Under the pieces are notes generated by a model. The model saw only the letters and a program-made list of their open reading frames with translations. It made no database searches and had not been told where the DNA came from. The translations under genes were made by a program, and so were the position numbers. A stretch of 64,000 bases of DNA, from contig JALOAD010000003.1 of the NCBI GenBank assembly GCA_023228995.1, forward strand, positions 89,789 to 153,788, given 5' to 3'. This DNA comes from Candidatus Muiribacterium halophilum. GTDB taxonomy: Bacteria; Muiribacteriota; Muiribacteriia; Muiribacteriales; Muiribacteriaceae. Below are positions 46,391 to 54,313 of this stretch, piece after piece. Positions within the stretch are counted from its first letter, which is position 1. Every line of letters starts with the position of its first letter.

Positions 46391-47293
46391 ATGAAAAGCA
46401 ATCAACTTAAAATTAAAAAAAGTGGAATAATTAATAATATTGACCTTTTTTTATTTCTTTTAAAAAAAACAATACCATATTTAACAATATATAAAATAAT
46501 AAACCTATTTAAACTCTTTATTTCAAAAATATTTTATATAAAACTAAATACAAAACCGTATTTTATCCTTACCGATACAATAAACACCTGTAACCTTGAT
46601 TGTAAAATGTGTTTTACAAAACAAATACATTTTAAAGAAAAAATAGTTTATTCTTATGATATAGAATTTTTTGAAGATTTTTTAAAAAAAAATAATAAAA
46701 CATTGATTTTTATAATGTTTGGGTGCTTATGGGAACCAAGTTTAAATAAAGATATTTATAAAATGCTTGAACTTTGTAATAAATATAAAGTACTTGCTTT
46801 TTTAACTACTAATCTTGTTAATTGTGATATAAATAAACTTGTAAAAACTCAAACTCCATATATTCAAGTATCTATTTCTGCTGGAGATAAAGAAATTTAT
46901 AAAAAAATTCATGGAAAAGACTATTTTATTAAAGTTCAAAAAAACTTAGCTGATTTAGCATATATTATTAATAATCAAAAATTATCAATTTACATACATG
47001 TAAAATCAGTTTTACAAAAAGATAATGAAAATTTAAAAACTATAAAAAAACTTAGATTATTTCTAAAAAAAATCAAAATAAACAAATTCAGCTTAAAAAA
47101 ATTTCAAAGTGTTAGAAATTTAAATGATAATTTAGAAATTTTACCTAAAAACACTAATTTTTTTGATAAAACAAACGGTATTGATAAATTTTCAATACAT
47201 AAAAAAACTAGAAATTACTCTATGAAATATGTTGGGCCTGACAAAAAAACATCCAAAAATGAAGCTTTATATTTAATTGAGTCTTCTGAATAA
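46391..47293 (+). CDS. Radical SAM protein, C-terminally truncated
   Basis: 300 residues. CNLDCKMC is the cluster motif (about residue 69) and FMFGCLWEPSLNKDIYK replaces the usual GGEP loop, as in a group of SPASM-type enzymes. The N-terminal 60 residues are hydrophobic and basic, resembling 44888 and 48182. There is no SPASM cysteine cluster: the frame stops at about residue 300 where relatives continue for some 80 more, and the last residues (LIESSE) are encoded by the repeat phrase TTAATTGAGTC(T/C)TCTGA. It is probably a truncated, perhaps inactive gene. Predicted leaderless. Confidence 0.7.
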   Translation: MKSNQLKIKKSGIINNIDLFLFLLKKTIPYLTIYKIINLFKLFISKIFYIKLNTKPYFILTDTINTCNLDCKMCFTKQIHFKEKIVYSYDIEFFEDFLKKNNKTLIFIMFGCLWEPSLNKDIYKMLELCNKYKVLAFLTTNLVNCDINKLVKTQTPYIQVSISAGDKEIYKKIHGKDYFIKVQKNLADLAYIINNQKLSIYIHVKSVLQKDNENLKTIKKLRLFLKKIKINKFSLKKFQSVRNLNDNLEILPKNTNFFDKTNGIDKFSIHKKTRNYSMKYVGPDKKTSKNEALYLIESSE

Positions 47294-47314
47294 ATAAACA
47301 AAAATTGATATAAT

Positions 47315-47371
47315 GTCATCCCGGTATGATTCTGAATTTTTGTCATCCCGGTATGATTCTGAGCCGGGATC
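47315..47371. repeat. CCGGGAT palindromes, two units 27 bp apart
   Basis: GTCATCCCGGTATGATTCTG at 47315 and 47342; the second ends with the full AGCCGGGATC arm. Confidence 0.88.
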
Positions 47372-47392
47372 TGTTTTTGATTTTTTTCATTA

Positions 47393-47660
47393 AACTATCG
47401 CAAAAAAATAATCATTCGGTATTTTAGAGGCTGTTGAAAAAGTTATGTTTTCTTTTTTTCAAACTTAACTTTAAAAACAAACAGCATGGTCAGGCCGACC
47501 TATGTAAGCTAAAATTTGAGATCGGCACAGACCCTATTCTGCATCAATGTTTCTTCTATTTAGTTTTTCAACATCCTCTTTTACCTTCGTTCACTTTTAA
47601 TACATCCGTATATTAAATGCTTCTCAACATTCACTCAAGTTACCGAGTAGATTTTTTTTT
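47393..47660. repeat. Composite repeat with MITE copy 2, inverted orientation
   Basis: Mirror of 36551-36835: AATAATCATTCGGTATTTTA on the left, the MITE 47426-47579 in the middle, then ATACATCCGTATATTAAATG and GTTACCGAGTAGATTTTTTT on the right. The MITE flanks are the same as in the other copy, so this pair arose by copying the whole composite. Confidence 0.85.
47426..47579. mobile_element. 154-bp MITE-like element, copy 2
   Basis: AGAGGCTGTTGAAAAAGTTA at one end, AGTTTTTCAACATCCTCT at the other. Same length as copy 1 and only a handful of substitutions, mostly near one end; the core with the pairing segments GGTC/GACC is unchanged. Confidence 0.8.
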
Positions 47661-47666
47661 GAATTA

Positions 47667-47915
47667 GATTTTACATATAGATTCAAAAAATTGATATCGA
47701 GCGTAATTATGGAAACTGTCTTAAGATTTTCAATAAGTATACAAATAAGAAATTCAAAGTTAAAAAGAATAAAATCATAAATAACTAAGATACATTAGAA
47801 AATCTTAAGGAAATTACATGGAGGTAATTTAAAGCTGAACATGTAAGGAGAAAATTTATACTATGTAAATTTTCAAATGGTACCAAGATATCAATTGTTT
47901 TGAATTGTATAATTA
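47667..47915. repeat. Repeat C (~240 bp), copy 1
   Basis: Contains hairpins AAATTAC/GTAATTT and GAAAATTTA/TAAATTTTC and the arms CTTAAGATTTTC and GAAAATCTTAAG. It matches 57424-57662 in inverted orientation over nearly the whole length, with small differences. Confidence 0.85.
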
Positions 47916-48004
47916 TTTAAAATATTGAATCCATTAATTAGAAAAACTTCAAAAAAATAGACAAAAAGGACAAAAGATTTCAAAAAATAATAATAAAAAA
48001 ACTT

Positions 48005-48034
48005 TTCACAAAATAATCAAAAATTTAGTATAAT
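48005..48034 (+). promoter_or_regulatory. Predicted promoter of the micropeptide/SPASM unit
   Basis: TTCACA (48005-48010), an 18-nt spacer and TATAAT (48029-48034), about 47 nt before the micropeptide ATG; the leader contains a small TAAAAT/ATTTTA stem. Confidence 0.5.
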
Positions 48035-48080
48035 TATTCAGAGGATTCAATTGTAAAATCCAATTTTAGAGGATAAAACT

Positions 48081-48185
48081 ATGAAAAAAACAACTATTTT
48101 TCTATTTTTTATTTTAATTTTTTATTTTTTACTTAATTTATTCTTAGATGATGCTATAGAAGAGGAGTTTATAGTAAAATTATGA
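48081..48185 (+). CDS. 34-residue membrane micropeptide upstream of a SPASM gene
   Basis: Short frame with a good AGAGG 8 nt before its ATG and its own promoter. The product has a Lys-Lys start, a hydrophobic helix (about residues 6-22, FLFFILIFYFLLNLFL) and an acidic tail ending DDAIEEEFIVKL. The stop overlaps the next ATG (ATGA), so it is translationally coupled to the SPASM gene. It could be a membrane micropeptide, a leader peptide or a substrate; it has no Cys and no recognised precursor motif. I do not know the family. Confidence 0.65.
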   Translation: MKKTTIFLFFILIFYFLLNLFLDDAIEEEFIVKL

Positions 48186-49321
48186 GATTTTTTAAATATA
48201 TAACTAATTTTATTGCTGTTTTTTTAAATCATCAAACAATTAGAAATAAAAATTTTATATATTATTTATTTTATTACTTTTCAGAAGGATTTTTAATATT
48301 TTTTCATAAATTCAGTTTTTTATTAAAATTTCTTCAACCTGCTGGCAGAAAATATATTGGTTGGCCAAAACTTGCTCTATTACATCCTGGAATATATTGT
48401 AATAGAAATTGTCTATATTGTTACGAAAATTCAATTGAATTTAATATTGAAGAACAATTATCTATTGATAAATATAAAATAATAATAAAAAATCTTAAAA
48501 AATTAAAAGTAACACAAATTCAAATATTAGGTCGAGAACCATTACTTTATGATAAATTAACCAAAATGCTGGATATTTTAAAAAAAAATAACTTAGATAC
48601 TGTTATATATACAAACGGCTTAAATGCTGATATTAATATGTTGAAAAAATTACTTCCTTATAAAAACAAAATTTCATTTGCATGGAGTCTTGAAAGTGAA
48701 AAAGTAAAAAATGGAAAATCTAATCTGAAACTTTCACTAGCTAATCTACTTTTATTTAAAAAACATAATTTTGATATTAAACTTTTTATAACAGCCACAA
48801 ATGTTAATTATAAATTTATTCCAGACCTTTTGAAAATAACATATTTAAAACATAATTTAATTCCCGTTTTTACAAGATACATACCATGTGGAAATAAAAC
48901 TATAGACTCAAAATTTAATCTTTCTTCTAAACAATGGTATAAAATACTAAAAGTACAGAAAAAAATTCAAAAAAAAGAAAAGATAATAAATATCGGTAAA
49001 ATTTCCGCCTATATTCGAGGTTATGGTTGTTCTGATTATTTTGACTCAATACATATTTCATATAATGGAAAAGTTTCTCCATGCGATTATGTAATGAGTA
49101 AAATCATTGTAGGAGATTTAAAAACAGATAATATTTTTAATATTTGGGAAAAATATAAAAAAAATATAAAAAAATGGAATTATCTGCCTGATGAATGTAA
49201 ACAATGTAAAGAAAATTTCTATTGTCATGGTGGCAGAAAATCACATTCATACATACTTTTTAATACTTTTTATAAAATTGATCCATTATGTCAGAACAAC
49301 AAATGCCCATTATCGTATTAA
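48182..49321 (+). CDS. Radical SAM/SPASM-type protein with degenerate motifs
   Basis: 379 residues, paralogous to 44888-46018. CNRNCLYC cluster motif (about residue 78) is intact. The SAM loop reads GREPLLY instead of GGEPFLY, and the last SPASM ligands are lost: CKQCKENFYCHGGRKSHS has Arg and Ser where the relative has Cys. GYGCSDYF, SPCDYV and DPLC remain. The N-terminal 60 residues are basic and hydrophobic and may bind membrane. Coupled to the micropeptide upstream. Either a specialised or a decaying enzyme. Confidence 0.78.
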   Translation: MRFFKYITNFIAVFLNHQTIRNKNFIYYLFYYFSEGFLIFFHKFSFLLKFLQPAGRKYIGWPKLALLHPGIYCNRNCLYCYENSIEFNIEEQLSIDKYKIIIKNLKKLKVTQIQILGREPLLYDKLTKMLDILKKNNLDTVIYTNGLNADINMLKKLLPYKNKISFAWSLESEKVKNGKSNLKLSLANLLLFKKHNFDIKLFITATNVNYKFIPDLLKITYLKHNLIPVFTRYIPCGNKTIDSKFNLSSKQWYKILKVQKKIQKKEKIINIGKISAYIRGYGCSDYFDSIHISYNGKVSPCDYVMSKIIVGDLKTDNIFNIWEKYKKNIKKWNYLPDECKQCKENFYCHGGRKSHSYILFNTFYKIDPLCQNNKCPLSY

Positions 49322-49414
49322 GGTAAAATTTTTTGTTGGATTTGTAGTGTTTCAACTCTATAACAAAACTAAAGTTGCAATTAGTATGACTGCTAAAAAA
49401 AATATTCGCTGTAC

Positions 49415-49593
49415 GAGGCTGTTGTAAAACTCATTTAGGAATAAAAATTATGAAACAAAAAAATAAAAATCATGGGCACTGAGGAAAAGAAGGATGCCAA
49501 ATTGCTAAATCGATTTGAATTTCAATTTGGAAAACTTTTCCGAGGAAGGACCCAGATAAATAACCTTGATAATCAAGAGTTTTTCAACAACTC
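49415..49593. mobile_element. ~180-bp MITE-like element at the end of a B12 radical SAM gene
   Basis: Ends GAGGCTGTTGTAAAACTC and GAGTTTTTCAACAACTC are inverted repeats and close to the ends of the 154-bp elements, but the interior differs. Internal complementary segments CCAAATTG/CAATTTGG and GGAAAAG/CTTTTCC suggest a folded interior. It covers the last codons and stop of the gene at 49584-51101. No transposase frame. Confidence 0.75.
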
Positions 49594-51101
49594 TTTAACC
49601 CTGCAATAATCTCTTTATAAATAGTATATAAATATCTTTTAATATAGATTTTCGCAGTTCTATCATTGTTTTTTAAAATATTCAAAGTATCAATTATCCT
49701 AAATATAGGAGAAATTAAAGAAAAATATCTATATCTTTTATTTCTTGAAAAATATTTAACAAAAAACGAAGGCATTATAGGAATTATAGAAAACAATATC
49801 CTTATAGCTTGATAATCGCTCAATATATTTTTATTAATATCACCATCGATTTCATAACTTGACACTTTTCCTTTTTTTATTTCTTTATATCTTGTTTTAG
49901 AAATAATCCCTTGCTTAAATGAAGATTCAGTAATGTCAACCGAAGGATAATAAGTTAAAAAAAATGTATATATTCTTCTAACATTATAATTTGAATAAAA
50001 TCTAACTGCTTTTTCTTCATCATTTATATTTGTTTCAGGAATTCCAAGCATATGTTGAATATTAAAATCTAATCCACTTTTATCTAAAATAAAAAGAGAT
50101 TTTTTTATACTTTTATTACTTTCAGTCCTACATAAAACTTTATATCTAGCTTTTGAATTTATTGTTTGAATAGCAAGTTCAATTTTAGTACACCCTGAAA
50201 CTTTCAGTTCATAAAGCAGTTTCTCATCAATAAAATGAATATGTATAACACACATAAAAGGAAGTTTTATTTCTTTTTTATATAAATCTAAAAATTCATA
50301 TATCCATTTTTTATTAAACACAAAAAGATCATCATCAAAAATAATATTTTTATATTTTCTGTTATTAATAAGTTTTTTTAACTCTAAAATAGAATCTTTT
50401 GGTGAAAGATAAAAAAATTTCTTTCCAAACTTTCGATTTTTATATGAATGAAAACAAAAAGAACAGGAAAAAAAACAACCTCGTGTAAATTGAAATGATA
50501 GATCTGAACTAAAATAAGGTGCTTTATTATAAAAAAGTTCTTTATCTGGAGTTGAGTTTTTATTTTTTTCAAAAAAATCTGAATATGCTTTTGGTTTAAT
50601 CACTATATTATTTTTTTTAAACCAAAGATTAGGAATATTATTAAAATCTTTATTTTTTTCAATTAAATTTTTGCATAATAAAGCAATACATTCTTCACCT
50701 GCTCCTTCACATAAAAAATCAACACAATTTTGCCTAATTACTTCTTCTGGAACAAGAGTTGGGTGAATTCCACCAAATATTATGAAAATATCTGGAAATT
50801 CTTTTTTAATTTTTTTAGCAATATCAATAGACCAAAAATAATCATTACTTACTACTGAAAAACAAATCAATAAAACATTATTAGTTTTTATATATTTAGT
50901 AAGTTTTTTTAATTCATTTTTTTTAAAATAATTAGCCAAAGTTTGAAATTCTAAAATACTATCTGAAAATAATTTTGAAAAATAAAAAAGTTCAGTTGAA
51001 ATACCACGATTTTTAATATAATTAGATAAAATTTCAATGCCATAACTTTCAAAACCTCCATATACAAAAAGTACTTTTTTATCTAAATTAGGTATATTCA
51101 C
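49584..51101 (-). CDS. Cobalamin-binding-type radical SAM protein, subfamily A, 3' end altered
   Basis: 505 residues from a GTG at 51101 with AAGAGG 5 nt upstream. B12-binding domain (about 1-155; FVYGGFESYGIEILSNYI, IIFGGIHPTLVPEEV, FLCEGAGEECIAL), radical SAM domain with RGCFFSCSFC (about 209) and IIFDDDLFVF, and a conserved hydrophobic C-terminal extension. Paralogues end in IIRGGF-like tails; here the end reads AGLKSC and the TGA lies in the terminal repeat of the MITE 49415-49593, so the original tail was replaced. Whether it remains functional is open. Confidence 0.82.
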   Translation of the reverse strand: MNIPNLDKKVLFVYGGFESYGIEILSNYIKNRGISTELFYFSKLFSDSILEFQTLANYFKKNELKKLTKYIKTNNVLLICFSVVSNDYFWSIDIAKKIKKEFPDIFIIFGGIHPTLVPEEVIRQNCVDFLCEGAGEECIALLCKNLIEKNKDFNNIPNLWFKKNNIVIKPKAYSDFFEKNKNSTPDKELFYNKAPYFSSDLSFQFTRGCFFSCSFCFHSYKNRKFGKKFFYLSPKDSILELKKLINNRKYKNIIFDDDLFVFNKKWIYEFLDLYKKEIKLPFMCVIHIHFIDEKLLYELKVSGCTKIELAIQTINSKARYKVLCRTESNKSIKKSLFILDKSGLDFNIQHMLGIPETNINDEEKAVRFYSNYNVRRIYTFFLTYYPSVDITESSFKQGIISKTRYKEIKKGKVSSYEIDGDINKNILSDYQAIRILFSIIPIMPSFFVKYFSRNKRYRYFSLISPIFRIIDTLNILKNNDRTAKIYIKRYLYTIYKEIIAGLKSC

Positions 51102-51132
51102 AAAAACCTCTTTTTTATTAATATTATCAAAT

Positions 51133-51480
51133 ATTTGTAAAAAAATATATCTGTTGTCAATTACGAAAACTCGATAGAAGTTTTTCTAATTAATGGATTC
51201 AATATTTTAAATAATTATACAATTCAAAACAAAAGGATTTTCTATAAACAAAAGCAAAAAAAAAATCTACTCGGTAACTTGAGTGAACGTTGCGAAGCAT
51301 ATAATATACGGATGTATTATAAGTGAACGAAGGTAAAGAGATATTTTATATGGATGTAAAATATCGAATGGTACCGAATGATTATTTTTTTGCGTTATTG
51401 TAATGATAAAAAAATCAAAAGTGAGATCCCGGCTCAGAATCATACCGGATTGACATTTTCTCAAAATCATACCGGGATGA
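51133..51480. repeat. Direct duplication, copy 1 (offset 397 bp)
   Basis: From ATATATCTGTTGTCAATTACG to the second CCGGGATGA. Includes a composite repeat (51228-51410) in the hairpin version and palindromes (51425-51481). Near-identical to 51530-51877. Confidence 0.9.
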
Positions 51481-51529
51481 CATTATATTGATTTTTATTT
51501 TTTAAACAAAAAGATTTTGATTTTTATAA

Positions 51530-51877
51530 AAGATTAAAAAAATATATCTGTCGTCAATTACGAAAACTCGATAGAAGTTTTTCTAATTAATGGATTCAAT
51601 ATTTTAAATAATTATACAATTCAAAACAAAAGGATTTTCTATAAACAAAAGCAAAAAAAAAATCTACTCGGTAACTTGAGTGAACGTTGCGAAGCATATA
51701 ATATACGGATGTATTATAAGTGAACGAAGGTAAAGAGATATTTTATATGGATGTAAAATATCGAATGGTACCGAATGATTATTTTTTTGCGTTATTGTAA
51801 TGATAAAAAAATCAAAAGTGAGATCCCGGCTCAGAATCATACCGGATTGACATTTTCTCAAAATCATACCGGGATGA
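51530..51877. repeat. Direct duplication, copy 2
   Basis: Starts ATATATCTGTCGTCAATTACG, the G-for-T change being one of few differences from copy 1. Includes a composite repeat (51625-51807). Confidence 0.9.
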
Positions 51878-51937
51878 TATTTTCTCAGAATCATGCCGGG
51901 ATGACATTTTCTCAGAATCATGCTGAGAAGAAATTTT
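51822..51937. repeat. CCGGGAT palindrome expanded to four 27-bp units
   Basis: GATCCCGG at 51822, then CTCAGAATCAT-like starts at 51830, 51857, 51884 and 51911. The last unit ends CTGAGAAG, as in 46179-46262. Confidence 0.88.
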
Positions 51938-52012
51938 TTTATATGAAATTTACTTTAGCATGACATTATATTGATTTTTGTTTATTTAATCAGATGACTC
52001 AATTACCTTTAA

Positions 52013-52041
52013 TTGACTTTTTAGCTTGTGATTTGTAAAAT
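52013..52041 (+). promoter_or_regulatory. Strong predicted promoter for a leaderless GT39-like mRNA
   Basis: TTGACT (52013-52018), exactly 17 nt, TAAAAT (52036-52041), then 7 nt to the ATG at 52049. No Shine-Dalgarno. Confidence 0.75.
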
Positions 52042-52048
52042 CTTTAAT

Positions 52049-53521
52049 ATGGAAATATCACAAAAAAAAAATTATCTTTTTCCTATTCTCACAATACACA
52101 CACTTTTTATAATTTTATTTTACTCAATATTTTACTATTTAAAAAACTTTATACCTTTTGAATATGAAATAGATTCCTTCATATATTTTAATATATCAGA
52201 ATCATTAAGAACATTTAGTTTTCCAATAAAAGAAACTTTTGGAATGAGTCCAATATATCCTGTATTTTTAAGTTTTACTTCTTTTTTTATAAATGGATTT
52301 AAAAATCTTATATTTTTTAATATATTATGTTCATTTTTTTGTATATTTTTTTTGTTTAATATATTAAAAACTAAATATTCACAAAAAACCGCAGTAATAA
52401 CAACATTTATTATTATTTCTAACCCTTTTTTCAATAATATTATTTTTTCAGGATTTTCAGAAATGCTTTTTTATACATTAACTTTATTTTCTATTTTTTT
52501 ATTAAATAAAAAGCATTGTAAAACTGGTATATTTTTTAATATACTCGCTTTAAACATAAGACCTGAATTTATATTTATAAATCTTTTTATTATTTTCAGA
52601 GATAAACAAGATTTTCTTAAAAAGTTTTTAATTTCTATTTTGTCATTTATAATTATTTTATTATCAGTTTCTTCTCTTACTACAGATCATTCTCAACCAT
52701 TTTTTAATAAATTTGTCCTTTTTTCAACAGTTTTTCAAAAATATTCACAAATAGAAGATATAAAAAAAGATTCTTTTTTAGAGGAAATTTATTTTCATAT
52801 AGATGAAGGTTATGATAAAAAATCAGTAAACACAACAGTTAGCAGATTAAAAGAAAATTTTTCTATAATATCTTATATTATTAATTATCCAATTAATTAT
52901 TTAAAAAACTTTTTTAGAGTTATAAAAATATATTTTAATCATTTTCATTATTTATTATTTTTATTTCTTTTATTTGCCCGTTTAAAAATAAAAAAAATAC
53001 CGTTATTTATATTATTATCACCTTTTTTTATTATAAGCCTTTTCCCAATTGAAACTTGGGAGTATAGATATTTTATATATACAATATTTTTTTTATCATT
53101 CTTTATATCTTTAAATATAAAAAAATTTACTGCGATTTTTATTATATCAGCATTTTATATAATTTCTTTTTTTTATAATTTCAATTTTTATTCATCTTAT
53201 ACAGAATTTTTTGATTATGTTAAATTTTTTAAAACTGAATCAATAAACAATTCAAAAGTTATATGTAGCAATAAATGGCTTGAATATTTCACGAAAAATA
53301 ATTATTATCCAAATCCTCCATTTACAGATAATTTAAATAAATATAATAATTATATTAAAGATAATAAAATTGATTTTGTTATAATAGATAATAATGTAAT
53401 AAATTATGGAAATCGTTTTTTTAATTCTCAATTAATAGATTATCTTAATTTAAATTGTAAAAGATTAAACCAAAATATTCCATATATTTATAAGGTAAAA
53501 AATTCAGAGGAATTACATTAA
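52049..53521 (+). CDS. Multi-spanning membrane glycosyltransferase, GT39/ArnT-like
   Basis: 491 residues from the ATG at 52049 (an in-frame GTG at 52028 precedes the -10 box and would not be transcribed). About ten membrane helices follow a short cytoplasmic start. The first loop, FEYEIDSFIYFNISESL and ETFGMSPIYPVFLSFTSFF, has the layout of polyprenol-phosphate-dependent transferases (PMT/ArnT class), and the C-terminal ~110 residues are a soluble domain. It would transfer a lipid-linked sugar outside the membrane. The formyltransferase-like gene follows with no gap. Family assignment is by layout only. Confidence 0.68.
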   Translation: MEISQKKNYLFPILTIHTLFIILFYSIFYYLKNFIPFEYEIDSFIYFNISESLRTFSFPIKETFGMSPIYPVFLSFTSFFINGFKNLIFFNILCSFFCIFFLFNILKTKYSQKTAVITTFIIISNPFFNNIIFSGFSEMLFYTLTLFSIFLLNKKHCKTGIFFNILALNIRPEFIFINLFIIFRDKQDFLKKFLISILSFIIILLSVSSLTTDHSQPFFNKFVLFSTVFQKYSQIEDIKKDSFLEEIYFHIDEGYDKKSVNTTVSRLKENFSIISYIINYPINYLKNFFRVIKIYFNHFHYLLFLFLLFARLKIKKIPLFILLSPFFIISLFPIETWEYRYFIYTIFFLSFFISLNIKKFTAIFIISAFYIISFFYNFNFYSSYTEFFDYVKFFKTESINNSKVICSNKWLEYFTKNNYYPNPPFTDNLNKYNNYIKDNKIDFVIIDNNVINYGNRFFNSQLIDYLNLNCKRLNQNIPYIYKVKNSEELH

Positions 53522-54313
53522 ATGTCAGATAAAATCAATATATCAATACTTACAAATAATGATAAAATCTGGAATATTCTTTTATGGGAAAAAACAATAA
53601 ACAAGCTTATAAATAAATATAATATTCAAAAAATATATATTGTTCCTGATAAAATATCTGATAAATTCAAAGGTATAAAAGTTCCATTATGGTATATAAA
53701 TACTTTTGGAATTATTAATTTTTTATTAATTGGAATTTTCAGTATAAATAGAATTTTAAAAACAATTATAAAAACTGATGGTTTTTCATTTGAGAATATT
53801 TCAAAAAAACATAATATTGAAATACTTTATGTAAACTCTTTAAAAGATAATATTGTATATCAAAACCTTAAAAAAGATAAAACTAATATATTACTTATTT
53901 TAACAACTCATATAATAAACAAAAAAATTCTCAATATAAAAAATTTAAAAATAATTAATCAATTTTGCGGAGATATAAATAAAATTCAAGGTATAATGCC
54001 ATATTTTTGGAGCTATATGCAAAAAATCAAACCAAGTATTTGCTTTCATATTGTAAATTCTAAAATAAATTCAGGAAATATTGTATTAAAATTTAAATTT
54101 AATAATAAATTTAATTCAATGATTGATTTTACTAAAAAATGCTTTTATATATATCCTTTTGTTATTGATAAAGTTATTTTAAATACTCTGAATATTTCAG
54201 AAAGTAAAAAAAACAATATTATTCAAAATTACTGCTCATATCCTACAAAAAAACACTATAAAAAATTTAAAAATTTAAATGGGAAAATAATCACTTTAAA
54301 AGATCTTTTTTAA
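53522..54313 (+). CDS. Formyltransferase-fold protein, catalytic residues not evident
   Basis: 263 residues. The middle resembles the formyl_trans_N fold of Fmt/PurN/ArnA: a Rossmann-like start, then IINQFCGDINKIQGIMPYFW aligning with the NxHPSxLPxYRGxxP region, and ICFHIVNSKINSGNIVLKFK with the GVTxHxxDxxxDxGxI region. The catalytic Asn-His-Asp set is not conserved: the His is missing after IINQF and the Asp of DTG is Asn-Ser. It starts directly at the stop of the membrane transferase gene. ArnA-like formylation of an amino sugar is attractive, given its ArnT-like neighbour, but the residue losses argue against standard chemistry. The end overlaps 54291-55661 by 23 bp. Confidence 0.55.
   Translation: MSDKINISILTNNDKIWNILLWEKTINKLINKYNIQKIYIVPDKISDKFKGIKVPLWYINTFGIINFLLIGIFSINRILKTIIKTDGFSFENISKKHNIEILYVNSLKDNIVYQNLKKDKTNILLILTTHIINKKILNIKNLKIINQFCGDINKIQGIMPYFWSYMQKIKPSICFHIVNSKINSGNIVLKFKFNNKFNSMIDFTKKCFYIYPFVIDKVILNTLNISESKKNNIIQNYCSYPTKKHYKKFKNLNGKIITLKDLF

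Larger units (their letters stand above)
47294..48080. other. 787-bp intergenic repeat region
   Basis: No gene. CCGGGAT palindromes (47315-47371), the inverted composite repeat with MITE copy 2 (47393-47660), the ~240-bp repeat C (47667-47915), a piece shared in inverse with 51170-51235 (47911-47955), and the promoter of the micropeptide gene (48005-48034). A small open frame across the MITE is an artefact. Confidence 0.75.
51102..52048. other. 947-bp intergenic repeat region
   Basis: No gene. A block of ~350 bp is present twice in direct order at a 397-bp offset (51133-51480 and 51530-51877). Each holds the composite repeat and CCGGGAT palindromes; the second extends to a four-unit 27-bp array. 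The leaderless promoter of the GT39-like gene (52013-52041) ends the region. Short open frames here are repeat artefacts. Confidence 0.8.

Noticed and set aside
51267-51963. Several small frames with repeated Gly-Met-Ile-Leu-Arg-Lys or Ser-Gln-Asn-His units
   Set aside because: They are the 27-bp palindrome array read as 9-residue units, and the same frame is copied by the 397-bp duplication.
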